Below, piece by piece: positions 46,728 through 60,700 of a stretch of DNA of 64,000 nt; position 1 is the stretch's first letter; every line of letters begins with the position of its first letter. The notes under the pieces are model-generated. The model saw nothing but the letters and a program-made list of their open reading frames with translations. It was not told where the DNA came from and made no database searches. A program made the translations under genes and the position numbers. The stretch lies in NCBI GenBank assembly GCA_964034945.1, contig OZ035960.1, positions 48,215,002-48,279,001 of the forward strand, in the 5' to 3' direction. The stretch is from Chrysopilus asiliformis (lineage: Eukaryota > Arthropoda > Insecta > Diptera > Rhagionidae).

Positions 46728-49700
46728 ATGAAGGTAAATAAAACACGTGTAGTAACAAAATTCTATAGTGCTTTTGTGATATTCATCCAACGAAAAAGCT
46801 AATTTTACGGAGGCTTTTAACACGTCAAACTAATCTCAATGGTGGTCGGAGGAACGTCACCCCTTTTTATTCTGCATTCTTTATTGCTTTTCGATATTTT
46901 TCCCTTTGAAAACTAATTTTCAACCTTTTAGCATTTACTGCTGGTCAGTTTGCTGTTGAAATGCTCCGTCACAGGCTTCTACGTTCCAGGAGTTGCCCCA
47001 GTGGAGTTCACCAAGGGACAGAAGATCGACGTGAAAGCCGTCAAGATGACGAGCACCAGGACGCAATTGCCATACGAATACTACAGCTTGCAGTTTTGTC
47101 TGCCAAAGAATGGGACGTTGATCTACAAATCGGAGAATCTGGGGGAAGTCCTTCGTGGCGACAGGATCGTAAACACGCCTTACGATGTTAGGATGGCCGA
47201 GAACATCAACTGCAAATTGCTCTGCAATAAACGCGATCAACCGATGAATTGGGACAGGGATCAATCAGCAAAGGTGGCCGAGAGGATCGAACACGAATAT
47301 TTTGTCCATTTGTAAGTAAATTTTCATTCAGACTATCTTTAAGACACTTCCTCTGAGCTGTTCCCGCTCTGAATCATAACATTCAGTGACGTCACAAACG
47401 TGGACCCATGAAAAAACACCAAAAACAGCAGTAATATAGGGACACATGAACCATGTTTAGCCACCGCCATACCATTCCACGTCGTCTGCTGGTTTCTCGT
47501 TGGAGTCGTTCACCTCCCCCCATTAACAAAACTTGATTCGCATTTACGGTTGATTGCATTTAGAAGCGAAAATCGAACTGAAGCTAGCAATTTCTAATTA
47601 TTACAAGGCAATCGTATTGAAATTTCCCCATTATCTCGAACATGTGAAAATTCTACACGATTTTTTAATTTGTTTAATTACAAATTTCGCCACGTTTCTT
47701 GATGTTTCCCTTTCATCCAGTTCTTTGGCCGGTTTGGTCGAGTGCAATGACTTATCTGGGAAACTTGTTATCAAAAATTTCGTTATTCTGACAAGAACTC
47801 ATCGATTTGTTGAAAATGAAATCTCAAAGATGTGAACGTAAGCAATAAATTTTGGTTGGATCAAACTGGTAAACGATGCCACAAATTCAAATTTGTTCAG
47901 GTTCTGTAAATTCTTTAATCCAGAATTGTTAAGGCACCAATCGAACTTTTACCGTAGTGACTATAAAATTTATATTGCATTTATTTTTTTTATTTTCTTG
48001 AAAGGTCGAAAGTTTTGGCTATAAATTAAGAAATAAGGCGACATTTTTATATGCAGTGCCTATCGGCAGTTGAAAACAGCAAGTTTTAGGCACAAAATTA
48101 TAAAAAAATTTAGAATATCAATCAAAATATTCAAAGCGCTACTATTTAATATCCTTCATTAAACTTAAAACAAAAAAAAAATATAGAAATTCCAGTTACA
48201 GTCATACAAACTAATTCAAATATTCTTATGCGATTTCCCAAGAAAGAAGAGTTTATGCGTTTATGTGTAGCTCTCAAAAAATTATGTTTCCTTGTAACTT
48301 TGAACCTCTTAACGGAGAAAATTGAACCACATCGCGTTAGGTTGCTTGGGCTGGGGTGGATGTTTTTAGCCCTTGTTTGCAGAAGGAATTCTGTTTCCCT
48401 CTGACCCACTCGCTTGCTATTTCGTAAGCCAGTCAAGGAATTTTCATGGTGTTTCCTTCATTAGATAAAAGACTCTTTAGAGAGCATAAAACCAAAAAAT
48501 AAAACCACCGACTTCCTCCCCTTTTGACCCTCTGTCCTTCTATATCTGAACGCAGTAACCAATTTTTACTTTCCTCTGCTATAGAGGGAAAGTATTGTAT
48601 TTATAACGGATACCGAATCGAGAACGGGGGCAGATAGAAACTTTCTAATCAGTACTAAATCCGTTTCAGGCAAAATTTAGACGATGTCCGTGTATCTTTC
48701 TGTCGATCGGTCCGTTTAACATACCTCGAATAACTCGAGAACGCGGTTAGCTTGCGGCTTGAGATTTGTAAATTGGTTTTACGAAAATCATATTTTTCGG
48801 TAGCTATAACGGCCCAGCGTAGTCCAAGTGGTAAAGTACTTGGCCCGTATTCCGGAGGCTGGTGGTTCAATTCCCGACTGTGGCACGCTGTGATTCAAGT
48901 TCACTCAACTTGCTTTGCGAAATGAGTATTGATAGTGGCCGGTTGGTGTTAACGACACCACGGTCTAGATTGCTATCAAGGCTTCTGCTGTTGATGGGTT
49001 GTAACGTAAAAACCTTACAAATGTTGTACTTTATTCATGGTTCGCAATCCATTTAAAACTGTAGGTGCGATGCGAAGCCGGGAAGAAATTGTTATGAAAC
49101 CTCAATTGAGCAGGCCCAGGCTCTTCGAGAGCTGTCGCGCCGAGGACGATGATGATAACGGGTACCTCCCATACAACTTTTTTTTGAAAAAATAAAGTTT
49201 TTTCAAAATTTCTCGAAATTTTATTCACTTTCAGAAAAAATGCGTTTAACAAAATTTAAAGGAAATAAAATTTCCTACACCTGCCTTAACAATTTTTGAC
49301 TAACGGTTCTTAACATATTGCAAAAAATAGTTCTTTTGAAAATTTCTCGGAAGCTATGCGCTGTTTTGAAAAAATTATATAACCAAATTAAAGGAAATCA
49401 AAATTCTTGCATTTTTTCCATTATCGGTTTTTACGAATCTTTAACGGTTCTCGAGATATTTGAAAAAATATTAGTTTTTACATATTTTTTCTGAAACTAA
49501 ATATTGAAGAGGAAAGTTTTGTGTTTATCACAACTGATTTTTTATCACAACTGGGATTTCCGGGTATTGGAGGGAGAATATAACGAGGGATATCATACTA
49601 TCATACTAATATATAAAAATGAGTTGGTGTCTGTCTGTCTGTCTGTTCCTCTTTCAAGCAAAAACTGCTGAACCGATTAACTTGAAATTTGGCATGAGTG

Positions 49701-52700
49701 TCTGTGGTAGTTCTGGTTCCAACATAGGCATACGAAAAAGAAGCGCGAGAGGTGGGGGGAGTAAGGGGAGGGGGTAAAGTAATCTCGAAACTTAGTTTTT
49801 GCGCTATGTTACTCTTTCGCGGGGAAACTACTGAACCGATTGGCCTGAAATTTGGCATAGATGTTCGTCGGGGGTCCAGCCCCAACATAGACCCATTAAA
49901 AAGTTTTTAAGTTCTTTCCGGTTTCTAATTCTAAAACTTAGACAAAAAACTTAACCCGGCAACGACGGGTATGCAAGCTAGTATACATTAAAAAAATATA
50001 CTACTTTTTTCTGCTTACCTCTTTTATAAATACAAGAAAAAATATCAGTTGTGGTCAACACAAAACTTTCTTCTACAAAATCTACGACCCTGCGCAATTT
50101 ACGCTAGAGCCCTGTCGCGTTGTCAACCTAAGACGACCTCCCAATAAATTCTTGGTTTATTCAAAAATTTCAAAAACGTACAAAATTTGAGATAACTTGA
50201 GAACGGTAAAAGATATCAATTTACGGTAAATGGCAAAAATGTAGAAAATGTTAACATCTTTAATTATTCTTTTAACTGATTTGTCGAAAAACCGTTAGTT
50301 TGCAAATTATTCGCAAACATATGATTTTTTACATATTAATGAAAATATCTCAATAACGGTAAAAGATAACGGATAACGGTAAGAAACAAAATTGTGCAGA
50401 ATGTCATTCTCATTAATTCACTTTATACATTCAGTCAGCAAAAACCCGTTAATTTTCGAGATAATCGCAAAAAACTGTTTTTTTTTTTTGGAAATAACGG
50501 TTTATCTCGATAACAGGTTGAGATATCGAGTTATAGCTAAAGACAAAAGTGTGGGAAATTTTATTTTCCCCAAGTTTTGTCATACTTAAGGCCACTAAAA
50601 AACGCGTAGTTTGGGAGTAAATCGAGAAAAACAAAATAGCGATTTTTGAAAAACCGCCATTTTGGATACTTCCGGTTAACGGATTTCCACCAAAAGTTGA
50701 TAGGATCGTCCCCATTTCAGGACCCAACATGCCTATAAAATTTCATGGCCCTAGCTCTATTAGTTTTTGAGAAATCTTGTACACAGACTGACAGACAGAA
50801 CGACATTTTTTTAATATGACTCCAATCGACTCAGGAGTGATCGGGAAATGTTTTTTAGGCAAAATTAAGAGGTCGAAGTTTTTCATGAATACAATAGATA
50901 CTTTATTATACTCCGTAGAAGAAAGTAATAATATAATACTTTGTATATTTATTCAATTCAATTTATTCCAGTAAAATATTCCAATATTTAAAAGCCTAGG
51001 CAATTTCATTTTCAATTTTAGTAAATTAACTAACTCTTAGCTAACCAGAGGAAAGTAAAAATGGATCAGCTTAGTGTATTCATACTGAATTTACCTTTTT
51101 CCAAATACTAATTCCCATTTTAAATACATATTTATTTTTGTGATTGCAGACTCGTTGACAATTTACCAGTTGCAACACGAATAGTAAATCCAGACACAAT
51201 GGAACTGCATTTCGAACATGGCTATAGATTGGGACAACTTGAAGGTAGCAACGTTTACATCAACAATCATCTTAAGCTGATTTTATCGTATCACATGCAC
51301 ACCAAGTAAATCCATCATCGAATTAATTTCCATTGAGCAATATAAATTATGTTAAAATTTCAGGGACAAATATCGTGTTGTAGGCTTTGAAGTGGAAACT
51401 CTCTCGGTCAATTACAAAGAAATCAAATTCGAAGGCGATACATGCAATTTCCCCGATAATCCTCGACCACAGCAGGTTTGAATTGGCAATAGAAAACTTT
51501 TCTACGAAAATGTTCTACAAAAAATTTCACTTCAGGTCAATCCAAACGCTAACACAAAGCTGTATTTCACATACTCGGTTGAATGGAAAGAATCAGAAGT
51601 CAGTTGGGCATCCCGCTGGGACATTTATCTTGGAATGAGCGACGTACAAATTCATTGGTTTAGCATCATTAATTCATTGGTGGTTGTATTCTTCCTATCG
51701 GGTATGATTTTAGTTGTCCAAAAATTAACCCCTTGAGATCAGATTTTTGAACAGAAAGTTTAATTTACCAGAGAAGAATACTTCAAATTTATTTTTGAGT
51801 TACTCTCCGACTAGGTCTGCAAAATACCGCTGTATTTTTTGCTAACATATACATTTTTTTTTGTTATTTTGTCATATTTAAGAATGAATCCATAAAAAGT
51901 TTGTCTGCATCTCACGATTTATAAACCTCGGTCTCAAGGCGTTAATACAGCCCCAACAAATGATTGTAATGCGAAATAAATGTTTATAGGAATTTTAACG
52001 ATGATTATGATTCGAACACTGCGCCGTGATATTGCGAGATACAACACTGACGAAAGTATCGAAGAGACGCTGGAAGAGACTGGATGGAAATTGGTCCATG
52101 GCGATGTTTTTCGCCCACCAAGACATCCACGACTATTCTCTGCAATTATTGGCAGTGGGATACAAGTTTTTCTCATGTCACTCATTACCATTTGTAAGTC
52201 GACAGTAACTGGCAGTTATACTCAAATTAATTTACATCCTTCCAATTTCAGTCTTCGCTATGCTCGGCATGTTGTCGCCATCGTCACGTGGAGCTTTGAT
52301 GACGTCTGGTATATTTATGTACGTGTTTATGGGCCTGATTGCTGGGTACTTCTCTGCGCGGCTGTATAAAACAATGAAAGGACGGGAATGGAAACGGGCA
52401 GCTTTTCTTACAGCAACTCTTTATCCCGGCATCGTTTTTGGGTACATCACATGCAATTACATTGATTTAAAAATCTTCAAGTGTTTGTGAATTCTCTTAG
52501 GACGGGATTCTTTTTGAATTTCTTCATTTGGGATCGGCATTCGAGTGGTGCGGTGCCATTTGCAACAATGATCTCATTACTCTGTCTGTGGTTTGGCATT
52601 TCCCTTCCATTAGTTTATTTGGGCTACTATTTCGGCTACAGGAAGCAACCATATCAGCATCCAGTCAGGACCAATATGATACCTCGGCAAGTTCCATCTC

Positions 52701-55700
52701 AGCAATGGTACATGAATCTCATGCTCAGGTAAAAACAAAAACGTTTGATTCTTTTAATTTATACAAAATCGTATAAAAATTATGTTTTTCAGTACTTTGA
52801 TGGCGGGAATTTTACCATTTGGAGCGGTTTTCATTGAACTTTTCTTTGTGTTCACAGCAATTTGGCAAAATCAATTTTATTACCTATTCGGTTTTCTATT
52901 TTTAGTATTTTGCATTCTAGTCGTTAGCTGCGGACAAATATCAATCGTGATGACGTATTTTCAACTGTGTGGTGAGGTAAGTTGAATACAAACTTAAAAT
53001 TCTTGACGATCTTTTTAGATTTATATCTTTTTGATAAATTTATGCTGGTAAGAAACAAAACAAAATAATATTTCAGTTGGAAAAACACCTGAGGGTTTTT
53101 TTCCAATTACAGATTCCAATTTTTACGTAGTTCATGGTAGATATATTACAATAGTTTCTTATAGCAAGTACGTAGTTCATATTAAAAGATATGGTATATA
53201 CAGTGTTGGGGCCAGATAATTATTTTTTTATCTAGATAAAGATAAAGATAACTGCTCGTAATGTTTATCTAGATTAGATAATAGATAATGAAAATATGAA
53301 AGATAATAGATAAGATAAGATAAAAAGCCAAATTATCTAGATAATTTTTAGATAAATATTTATTTTGACATTGCACAAAATTCAAAATTACGTACTAAAA
53401 AAATAGCACAAAATTTTTTGCTTTTCTTGATTTCCAATTTAAATATAATAAGAAACGAAATAATAATAAAAGAAAACGGATAAGAAACGTTATCGTAACG
53501 TAACGAAATAACGAAATAATTTTCGGGCTTTTTCTTCAAAATTACGTTATAATGAACGTTATAGAAATTCAATTCCGTTACCATAACGAAAAACGAAAAA
53601 AATATTACGTTTTTTCGTTGTTTATTAGTATTTCCTTGTTTTGTTCAGTATTATTTTTTGTGAAATTTCCCACAAAAGTTCATCAAGTATAACCCCACAG
53701 ACATAAAATATAATCAAAAATATTGGAGTAGTGTTTTTAATTCTAAATCGGATTTTGTTTTGGCCAGATTCACTCTATTTCTGGAGATACAAAAATGGAA
53801 ATCTTCTAAGCAAGTTTTTTGGAAGCGAAAAGATTTTCTTTTTAGTAACTCCAGAATTAGAGCGAAATTCTATAAAAAAAATTCTATATCTTTGATATCA
53901 AAATCACGCTTTTGTGGAAACTGAACTGAATTACTTTGTGATAAACTATTATTACAGTGCGTTTTTTTGTTTTCAGTTTCAATACAATGTGTAACGGAAT
54001 AATAACATTATAACGTAACGAAATTAAGTTTTTTATCGATACAAAACGAAATAACGTCACGAAATATAAGTTTAATTTTGCTACGTAAGGAAATTTATAA
54101 CGTTATGATTTTTTATTTCGTTTATAGCCCGGTTTACACTTGGCAACAGTTACTGGCAGAACTTTTTTTTTATGGACAAGAGAAGAGAGGCGAGGGAAAG
54201 AGTGACACTTCGCTTCCTTGTCCGTAAACAAAAATTGTTGCCAAGTATAAAACTGTTCCTAAAAAAAGTTTTTAGGTTTTCAAAAGTATGCAGAAAACAA
54301 TTTCGTTTCAGCATTTTTTCAGATTTAATTTTTTGATTTTCGGTGGTAACGATTATCTCTAGATAAATGGGATTTTCCTTTATCTAGATAAGATAAAGAT
54401 AACTTTTTTGGGGTGTTATCTAGATAAGATAAAGATAACATTTTTTTTATCTAGATGATTATCTAGATAATTATTATCTAGATAACCCCAACACTGGGTA
54501 TATAACAAAATATTCCGGGATAGTGGAAAATGTTTTCTTTTGTCAGCAACCTGATATTGAGCAGTTGTCAACTCGGGTAAACACAATTTGATTGGTTTTG
54601 GAGCTATTATGAGCAAAAATAAAAGCATAGTTCGTGTATTACGGATTAAAAAAAGGTTATTTTTTATCCAATTTGCGGTTTTTTATGGGCTTGTTCTCAA
54701 AATGTAACTCGATAAATAGCGAGTAACTTAAAATCTATGGCACAATTTCGTATTCAGAAAGTGTATTCTAGAGTTCTCTGTAATGCGGCGGTCACACGAC
54801 GCTGTTTTGCCAGCGCTAGTGGCTGTTTGGCTGTTAGCAGCCGTATCAGCAGCACCGTGTGAACCCTAGTGCGTTGCTACTACCAGCAGCAGCGTAATGA
54901 TTTTAGCAGCGCTATTGAAGTAGAGACCGTTCTACTTTGCCAGCGCTACTAGGGATCCCGTGACCCTATCACATGGTTTCTGAGCTGTTAAAAGTCTGAT
55001 AAGTGGTAAAGTTTGTTTATTCTAAGTTGTTATTTTACGTTTATTTATTTAAATTTGAGTGTTACGTTTATTATTTAAAAAATCTCCCAGATCAAAATGT
55101 CAAACCACTGTTTTGCGTCGTGTGACCGCGGCATAAAGAACTCTTTTTTGGCCGGTAACTGCAGGGGGATGGTCAGCTGCCATCTTAGACGCAATGATTT
55201 TTCCATGCCAAAAAAGAGCTTGTTTCAATGAAACTAGAGCAAATTACCTTTCCAATGCAACGAAAATGAAACCCAACTCGTTCAAAAGTTAGTCCGGGGG
55301 CATAAAATACGTCAAATACTGCATGGTTCTTTACGCCGCAGAAAAATGAAAAATTGTCAAATATACATTAAAAGTGTTCCATTTTATGAATAGGACAATT
55401 AATGAAAAATTTTGCGCCAGATTACGAGTCAAAAAATATCTGAAATTACCGGAAAAACAAGCATTTATTTCAAGTCTGTAGCTCAATCCGTGCGCCCGCA
55501 ATCCGCGCCACAGACGGACGGACGGACGGGCGCACGGATTGAGCTACAGACTTGAAATTTTGCGCAGATCCGTTTTTCGTAATTAACGAACTTAAATGGG
55601 CAAAAACGGACCATTAGGGGGGGTACCCCCATACGAACGAAAACGTTTTAGCAAATATCTCAAAAACGGTGCATCTCATCAAAAAAGTGCAAGAACAAAT

Positions 55701-56669
55701 GTTATTTAGGATATGATTCTACATAAAACTCCCATACATCAAAATCCGATTGGAATAAATTTTAAAAAATCTTATTGGAAAGTTTGACTTCAAAGTGGAA
55801 TTTTGGTACAACTGTTCGAATTTTGATACGAATATCACCATACGGGTCTCCCATGATTGCCAGATTGGCAATTATAGCTTTTGTTATATTTTTTTATTCA
55901 CATCACTCAATGGCTATTTTCTCTGCACAGCACGAAGAAAAACTGTCAGCTGCACAGTGAAAGTAGCCATGTGTGATCCTAGCGTAAATTCTCACCACTG
56001 AATACAGTTTTTAGAATTAAAAAAAAAATCCTTATTTCATCCCACACGGGGAACGTTCCTACCATGTAAAACAATAATTGAGTGTACAATGCTATCTTTA
56101 CTAGGCATAAGAAAGTAATTTTTGATTATCACCAAAAGTTGAACGGAGAATTTAACACTTTCCTGCCCGACTTTTTTCCTACACTAGAAATTTTTTTTTT
56201 TGTCATTTGTTCTGTAGTCCTAGAGACACCATGCAAAATTCCAAACGTTCACTTTTGTCCGAAAAACTGTAAAAAAAAGTTGTTTATAGCAAAGTCGGGC
56301 ATCAAAGGCTTAAGAAAAAAAAACCATCTTATTCAATTGTTTATATTCATTCTCATTTATTTATTTCCAGGATTATCGATGGTGGTGGCGTAGTTTTATC
56401 GTTTCTGGTGGTTCTGCGGTGTATATACTATTCTACAGCATTTTTTACTTCTTCACAAAATTAGAAATTACGGAATTTATTCCTACACTACTCTACCTTG
56501 GCTACACAGGTAATTGCGCTCAATTTTGAATACAAGAAACGTTCAATTTGACATTAAATTTTCCACAGGCCTCATGGTGATAACTTTCTGGCTTTTGACC
56601 GGAACAATTGGCTTCTTTGCTGCTTACAGCTTTATAAGAAAAATTTACGGAGCTGTTAAAATAGACTAA
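46728..56669 (+). CDS. TM9SF4: Transmembrane 9 superfamily member 4 (nonaspanin)
   Basis: Eleven coding exons with consistent phases: 46728-46733, 46932-47311, 51150-51305, 51364-51475, 51536-51701, 51990-52193, 52252-52441, 52501-52728, 52793-52976, 56371-56509, 56569-56669; 621 residues, close to the usual 620-645. The first exon holds only Met-Lys; with the second it gives a signal peptide ([17 protein letters not shown]) followed by the luminal start [11 protein letters not shown]. Family blocks: [53 protein letters not shown], then nine membrane segments including [13 protein letters not shown] and [18 protein letters not shown]. The end VKID fits the KxD Golgi/COPI retention signal. Members sit in Golgi and endosomes and act in membrane-protein sorting and phagocytosis. 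AATAAA at 56721. Convergent with TOP3A. Confidence 0.96.
48566..48810 (+). repeat. Dispersed family Y copy in TM9SF4 intron
   Basis: Same landmarks as 39820-40100. It directly precedes the SINE. Confidence 0.5.
48811..49160 (+). mobile_element. tRNA-derived SINE
   Basis: Internal RNA polymerase III promoter: A box TAGTCCAAGTGG (48820-48831) and B box GGTTCAATTCC (48864-48874), spaced as in a tRNA gene and within a tRNA-like head. A body with GATGCGAAGCCGGGAAG and AGGCCCAGGCTCTTCGAGAG follows. The same tail occurs at 41025-41100. It is not a functional tRNA. Confidence 0.8.
49596..49981 (+). mobile_element. Short Helitron 3
   Basis: The 3' end AACCCGGCAACGACGGGTAT...CTAG (ending 49981, next base T) is nearly identical to that of 2259-3709. 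The 5' end is close to ACTAATATATAAAAATGAG, and its exact first base is uncertain. GTCTGTCTGTCTG is near the 5' end. Confidence 0.7.
49982..50930. repeat. Dispersed families Y and Z in TM9SF4 intron
   Basis: 50690-50890 is the inverted relative of 15280-15460 (TGGGAGT...TTAGGCAAAATTAA, ACACAGACTGACAGACAG). The rest shows weakly repeated phrases built on GATAACGGTAA. Non-coding. Confidence 0.45.
53201..54496. mobile_element. Non-autonomous hAT element in TM9SF4 intron
   Basis: Ends CAGTGTTGGGG and (inverted) CCCCAACACTG, with a perfect 8-base target duplication GGTATATA at 53193-53200 and 54497-54504. Both subterminal regions carry clustered TATCTAGATAA palindromes. A further hairpin MITE (about 54126-54255, GGTTTACACTTGGCAAC tips) is nested inside. 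No transposase frame. Confidence 0.92.
54784..55133. mobile_element. MITE with TAA target duplication
   Basis: Ends TGCGGCGGTCACACGACGC and (inverted) GCGTCGTGTGACCGCGGCA, flanked by TAA at 54781-54783 and 55134-55136. GCAGC-rich interior. PIF/Harbinger type by its target site. Intronic. Confidence 0.85.
55468..55890. repeat. Dispersed family X copy with palindromic junction
   Basis: 55530-55890 matches family X. Its left end is mirrored: about 32 bases (CAAGTCTGTAGCTCAATCCG and neighbours) occur at 55468-55500 and inverted at 55527-55560 around a GACGGACGG core. Confidence 0.65.
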
Positions 56670-57718
56670 AAACACTGCTAAACAAAACTATTGATAAATC
56701 TTCTTTGACTGTTCTATACTAATAAAAAGAAAAGGAAAAAAAATAACTAAAATGAAAGATAAAAAATACTAATTATGATAAATTTATTTAAAGAGAAATT
56801 TAATTATATTGAATCCTAGTTAAATGCGATTTTTATTTCTTTAAACGATATTTAATTTTAAGTGCTTAGATCCGTTGGTTTGTTCATTAGCGTGCTCATT
56901 AAATTTAATATATTTGATTGTTTTGTGCAAAAAATGAATTCAAGCATGCTTAAATGGGATCGGATCGATTGATGTTAGAAAAATAAATAATTTTACTTTT
57001 TAAAAAAATGTAGATTGCTTTTTTTTCATTTCGATGCTGTTGAGTATTAAACTTTTATGAGAAATTTACATTGAAATAAATGTGTGATTCTAACCCGCCA
57101 GACAGTACAGTGAAAAAAATTTTAGAGACATAAATCTATCCGAATCCATGTAAATAAAATGATAAGAGAAAGTTTAATTGAAAAAAATTATAGAAAGAGA
57201 ACCAACTTGTAATTTTTGGAATAAAAAAAAACACACCTTAATAAAAAGAATTTTTGTAACCCATAAAAGTTTCTGTTTATGTAAATAAAAACGACAAAAT
57301 GAGCTTTAAGCCAATTATGAAAGTTAAACAATTTCATTTTTATTCATAATGATTAATTTTTAATATGAATTCGATTGCGTTTTGCATTTTATTTTAATAT
57401 ATTTTCTTTATGTTTAAGCAAAAAAAAACGTAAAACATTTACAACTTAAGTATGAAATGTGTAATGGTAGGAAAGGAATCTTTCTTCCTCCACTTCATTT
57501 AAGTAATTTTCTTTATCCTAACATTACGTTCTTTGGTTTTTTTTAAATTGATAAGTGATAAAATTTTATGCTAGGTTTAAAGCAACATAATTTTTTTTAA
57601 TAAAAATGAGAAAATAAAATCAATAAAAACACATAAAATATTCCGTTTTTTGTGATCATATTTTAATTAAATACTTTTCGCATAATTATATAAAATTGCA
57701 AATTTTCTCAGGTTACGA
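56670..57718. other. Shared 3' flank between convergent genes
   Basis: AT-rich, holding the 3'UTR of TM9SF4 (AATAAA at 56721) and presumably that of TOP3A on the other strand. No other gene seen. Confidence 0.5.
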
Positions 57719-60700
57719 TTATAAAGTAACGAATTCATCTTTTCTTGGACATTTCAATTTCGTATGCCCTTCCTCTCGGCATAGTCCACATTTACGTTTT
57801 TTGCCAGCTTGTCGGTTGTTGCCACTGTTGCGAGATGTTGACGGTTGGTCTGCAAATAAAAAAAGCAATAAGTGTGAGGTTTAACCTTAAAATGGTGTGT
57901 CATAAGTGACTTTTACAGAACCAATTTTTATTAAATTAAAAAAAAACTTTAAACTGATACCCCACAAAACTACGACTGAAACAGCAAAAAAAAAATTAAA
58001 TTCGAAAACAGCACTATCGAATTATCTAAAAATATCGCTAATATCCAGTCAACCATAATAAGTGTCGACCTGGGTACTGAGGGCGAAATTTCACCCATGA
58101 TTACTAACCGGCGCCGGCGGGGTAAGAAGTTAACCTTACGACCTGACACGGTATACATATGTTTTTTGGGAGAGTTATCCTGGAGCCTATTATGGAATAC
58201 GATCGTAATCGTAACAACTAGTATTTACCTGTTACTGTTAGTAGAAAACACTAACAACAACACACAGTTCCGATCGACACAATCAGTTTGGGAGATTTAA
58301 CCGGCCCCTTTCTTGGAGAATCAAATTTACATCATATAAACATAACAAAAGCTATAATCGCCAATCTGGCAATTATTGAAAACCCGTATGGTGATTTAAG
58401 TGAATGGCGAACAGTTGTATCAAAATTCCACTTTGAAGTGGAATTTGAATCTGATTTGAATCTGACAGACAGACAAACAGATAGACACGAAGGCAAACTA
58501 AACAAAAGCTTTTAAAAAACGCTCAAAAATAGTTTTTTTTCTGTAGATAGCAGATTTGGAGAAGAACCACAATTTATTAATTAATTTCTAGAAGTCTAAA
58601 AAAAATATAAATTAATTCTACTGATCGTTGAAATTTTCAAAAGCTGGTATCACTAAAATCAAAATTAATTCAGTTTGGAAAGTGTCAATAATTTAATTTA
58701 CTGTTGTTAATAACAGTAACATTTTCCAAATTTCGAGATGTTTAGAGCTCTAAGATAAAAAAAAAACATAAAAATTCATTTCCCAGCAAAAAAACTAGAT
58801 GATTTATAAAGAAATTTTCATAAAGATATTCCATAAACTTACCCCGATTGTTGTTTCGACCACTTGATCCACTGCCCCAACCTGGAAAGAATTCATTTTG
58901 TTTGTAAGAAAAAAGTTTCGAAAAGAATAAAATAAATAAAATGTTTATTTTATAAACCATTTCGGCCCCTTAGCGCTGTGCAGCTGCACATAAAGCACAC
59001 GCTTAATTACTGGCCTTATGCCACCATTTATAAAAAAAGCTATAGTCTTTTAAGTATTTTACCGTTATCATCGACAGTGAAATCATCATCATCAGCCCAT
59101 TGGAAGAATGAATCGGGCGGTTGTTTTGGACACTTGTAGAAGTTCTTTCCTGTGTTTGGGCCTTCTTTTCGCACAACAAACCTGAATTTTCAATGTTATA
59201 TATTATTATAAAAAAATAAGTTAATAAAATATTTTTACTACCGTTTAGCCGGTTGTTGACAGACAGAGCAAAGTACAGCAGTTGCATTGTTGGATGAATT
59301 TTGCTGCCTCGGTCTGGGTTGATTTTGTTCTGGATTTTGCTGTCGGTTGTTTTGAGCATTTCCTGCCGCTAAAAAGAAGAAATATAAATTAATAACGCTT
59401 ATTTTTTTTTTCAAGAAAAATGTTAAAATTGTGTGAATTTGAGATTCTGAGGGCACCGAAATCGATTTTTTAAAAATTACCAAATGAATCGTTCTTTACA
59501 AAAATTCCACGTTACCACAGAAAAAAAATTGCAGAAATTGTAGCAAAGTCATTTTACAAGCGAAAAGGCCTAAAACTCATGTCGCAGAAGTATTTTACAC
59601 GAAAAACGAATTCTAAAAGTTTTTATATGCAAAATGACTCGCCGAGAGCAAAATTCCTGCGAGTTTTACTGGCAGTCGAAATGAGGTTTTAAATAAACCC
59701 ACCTGTACCACTAGACTCATTTTGAATATTCTCGGCCCACTTGAAAAAGTCGCACGGTTGATTTGAACACGAATAGAAATACCTTCCTTTGGTTGGTCCT
59801 TCTTTTTTTACTGTTAACCTAAACGGAAATCTTAATTTATAAAAATTCTGGACTAAACACGAAGATATGTTACTTATTTAAGACCTGCTGACAGCTAGAA
59901 CATTTTACTGTTGGTTCGTCATTTCCAAATTCATCCAAGTTTGGCCAAGGATTGCGGTTTCTTGTGTCGCCTGCAGTGGGCCGGGAACTTTGATCTCTAG
60001 TGTCGCCTGAAGTGGGCCAGGGATTTGGATTCGGATTTCTAATCGGTTCCGGTCGACTTGGTCCCTGCCCAGTCGATAAACTACCCCAAGATGGCACATT
60101 ATTGCTATTTGACGGTTGCCGCACTGTGTTGTTATTGTTAGACTGAATTTGATGTTGCAATGGGGCTGGATTAGAGGCCACTGTATCCCAATCGGTATCG
60201 GCGAAAAAATCATCATTGAAATCATCTGTAAATCCCCAATTATTTGGAGACGTTCTCACTGGTGATGGATTTCTATTAAATGTATTCGAATTATTTCTAT
60301 TTGTTGATGTTGCTGACGAACTCTCCGGAACATTTTCAATCTCATCGAAATTCCATCCGCGGTACCTCGACGTTACTTGAGAGCCATCATTCCGTGTACT
60401 TTCACCTGTACTCGCCGAGTTAGTGCTGAACGTTCTCGAATTTATGTTCTCAGTTAAAACTCTTGTACTATTGGTGGTATTTGTATTTCTTGGTCTACTC
60501 GACTGATTGCTGTCGCTGACGATGGGACCGACTCTCTTAACGTTTTCCACGTTAATGTTGAAAACCTCTCTAAATTTCGAATCACAGGAGATACACGTTG
60601 TATACGTCGGGCCATCTGCGTTCAAGAGTCCCATATAAACAGCCTGCTTGAATTTAAATCGAACTTTGAAATATCCGGGTCCACATCTTGAACACTGAAT

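Noticed and set aside
48811..48890. Possible tRNA gene
   Set aside because: A and B boxes are present, but the long non-tRNA body and a second tail copy elsewhere show a SINE.
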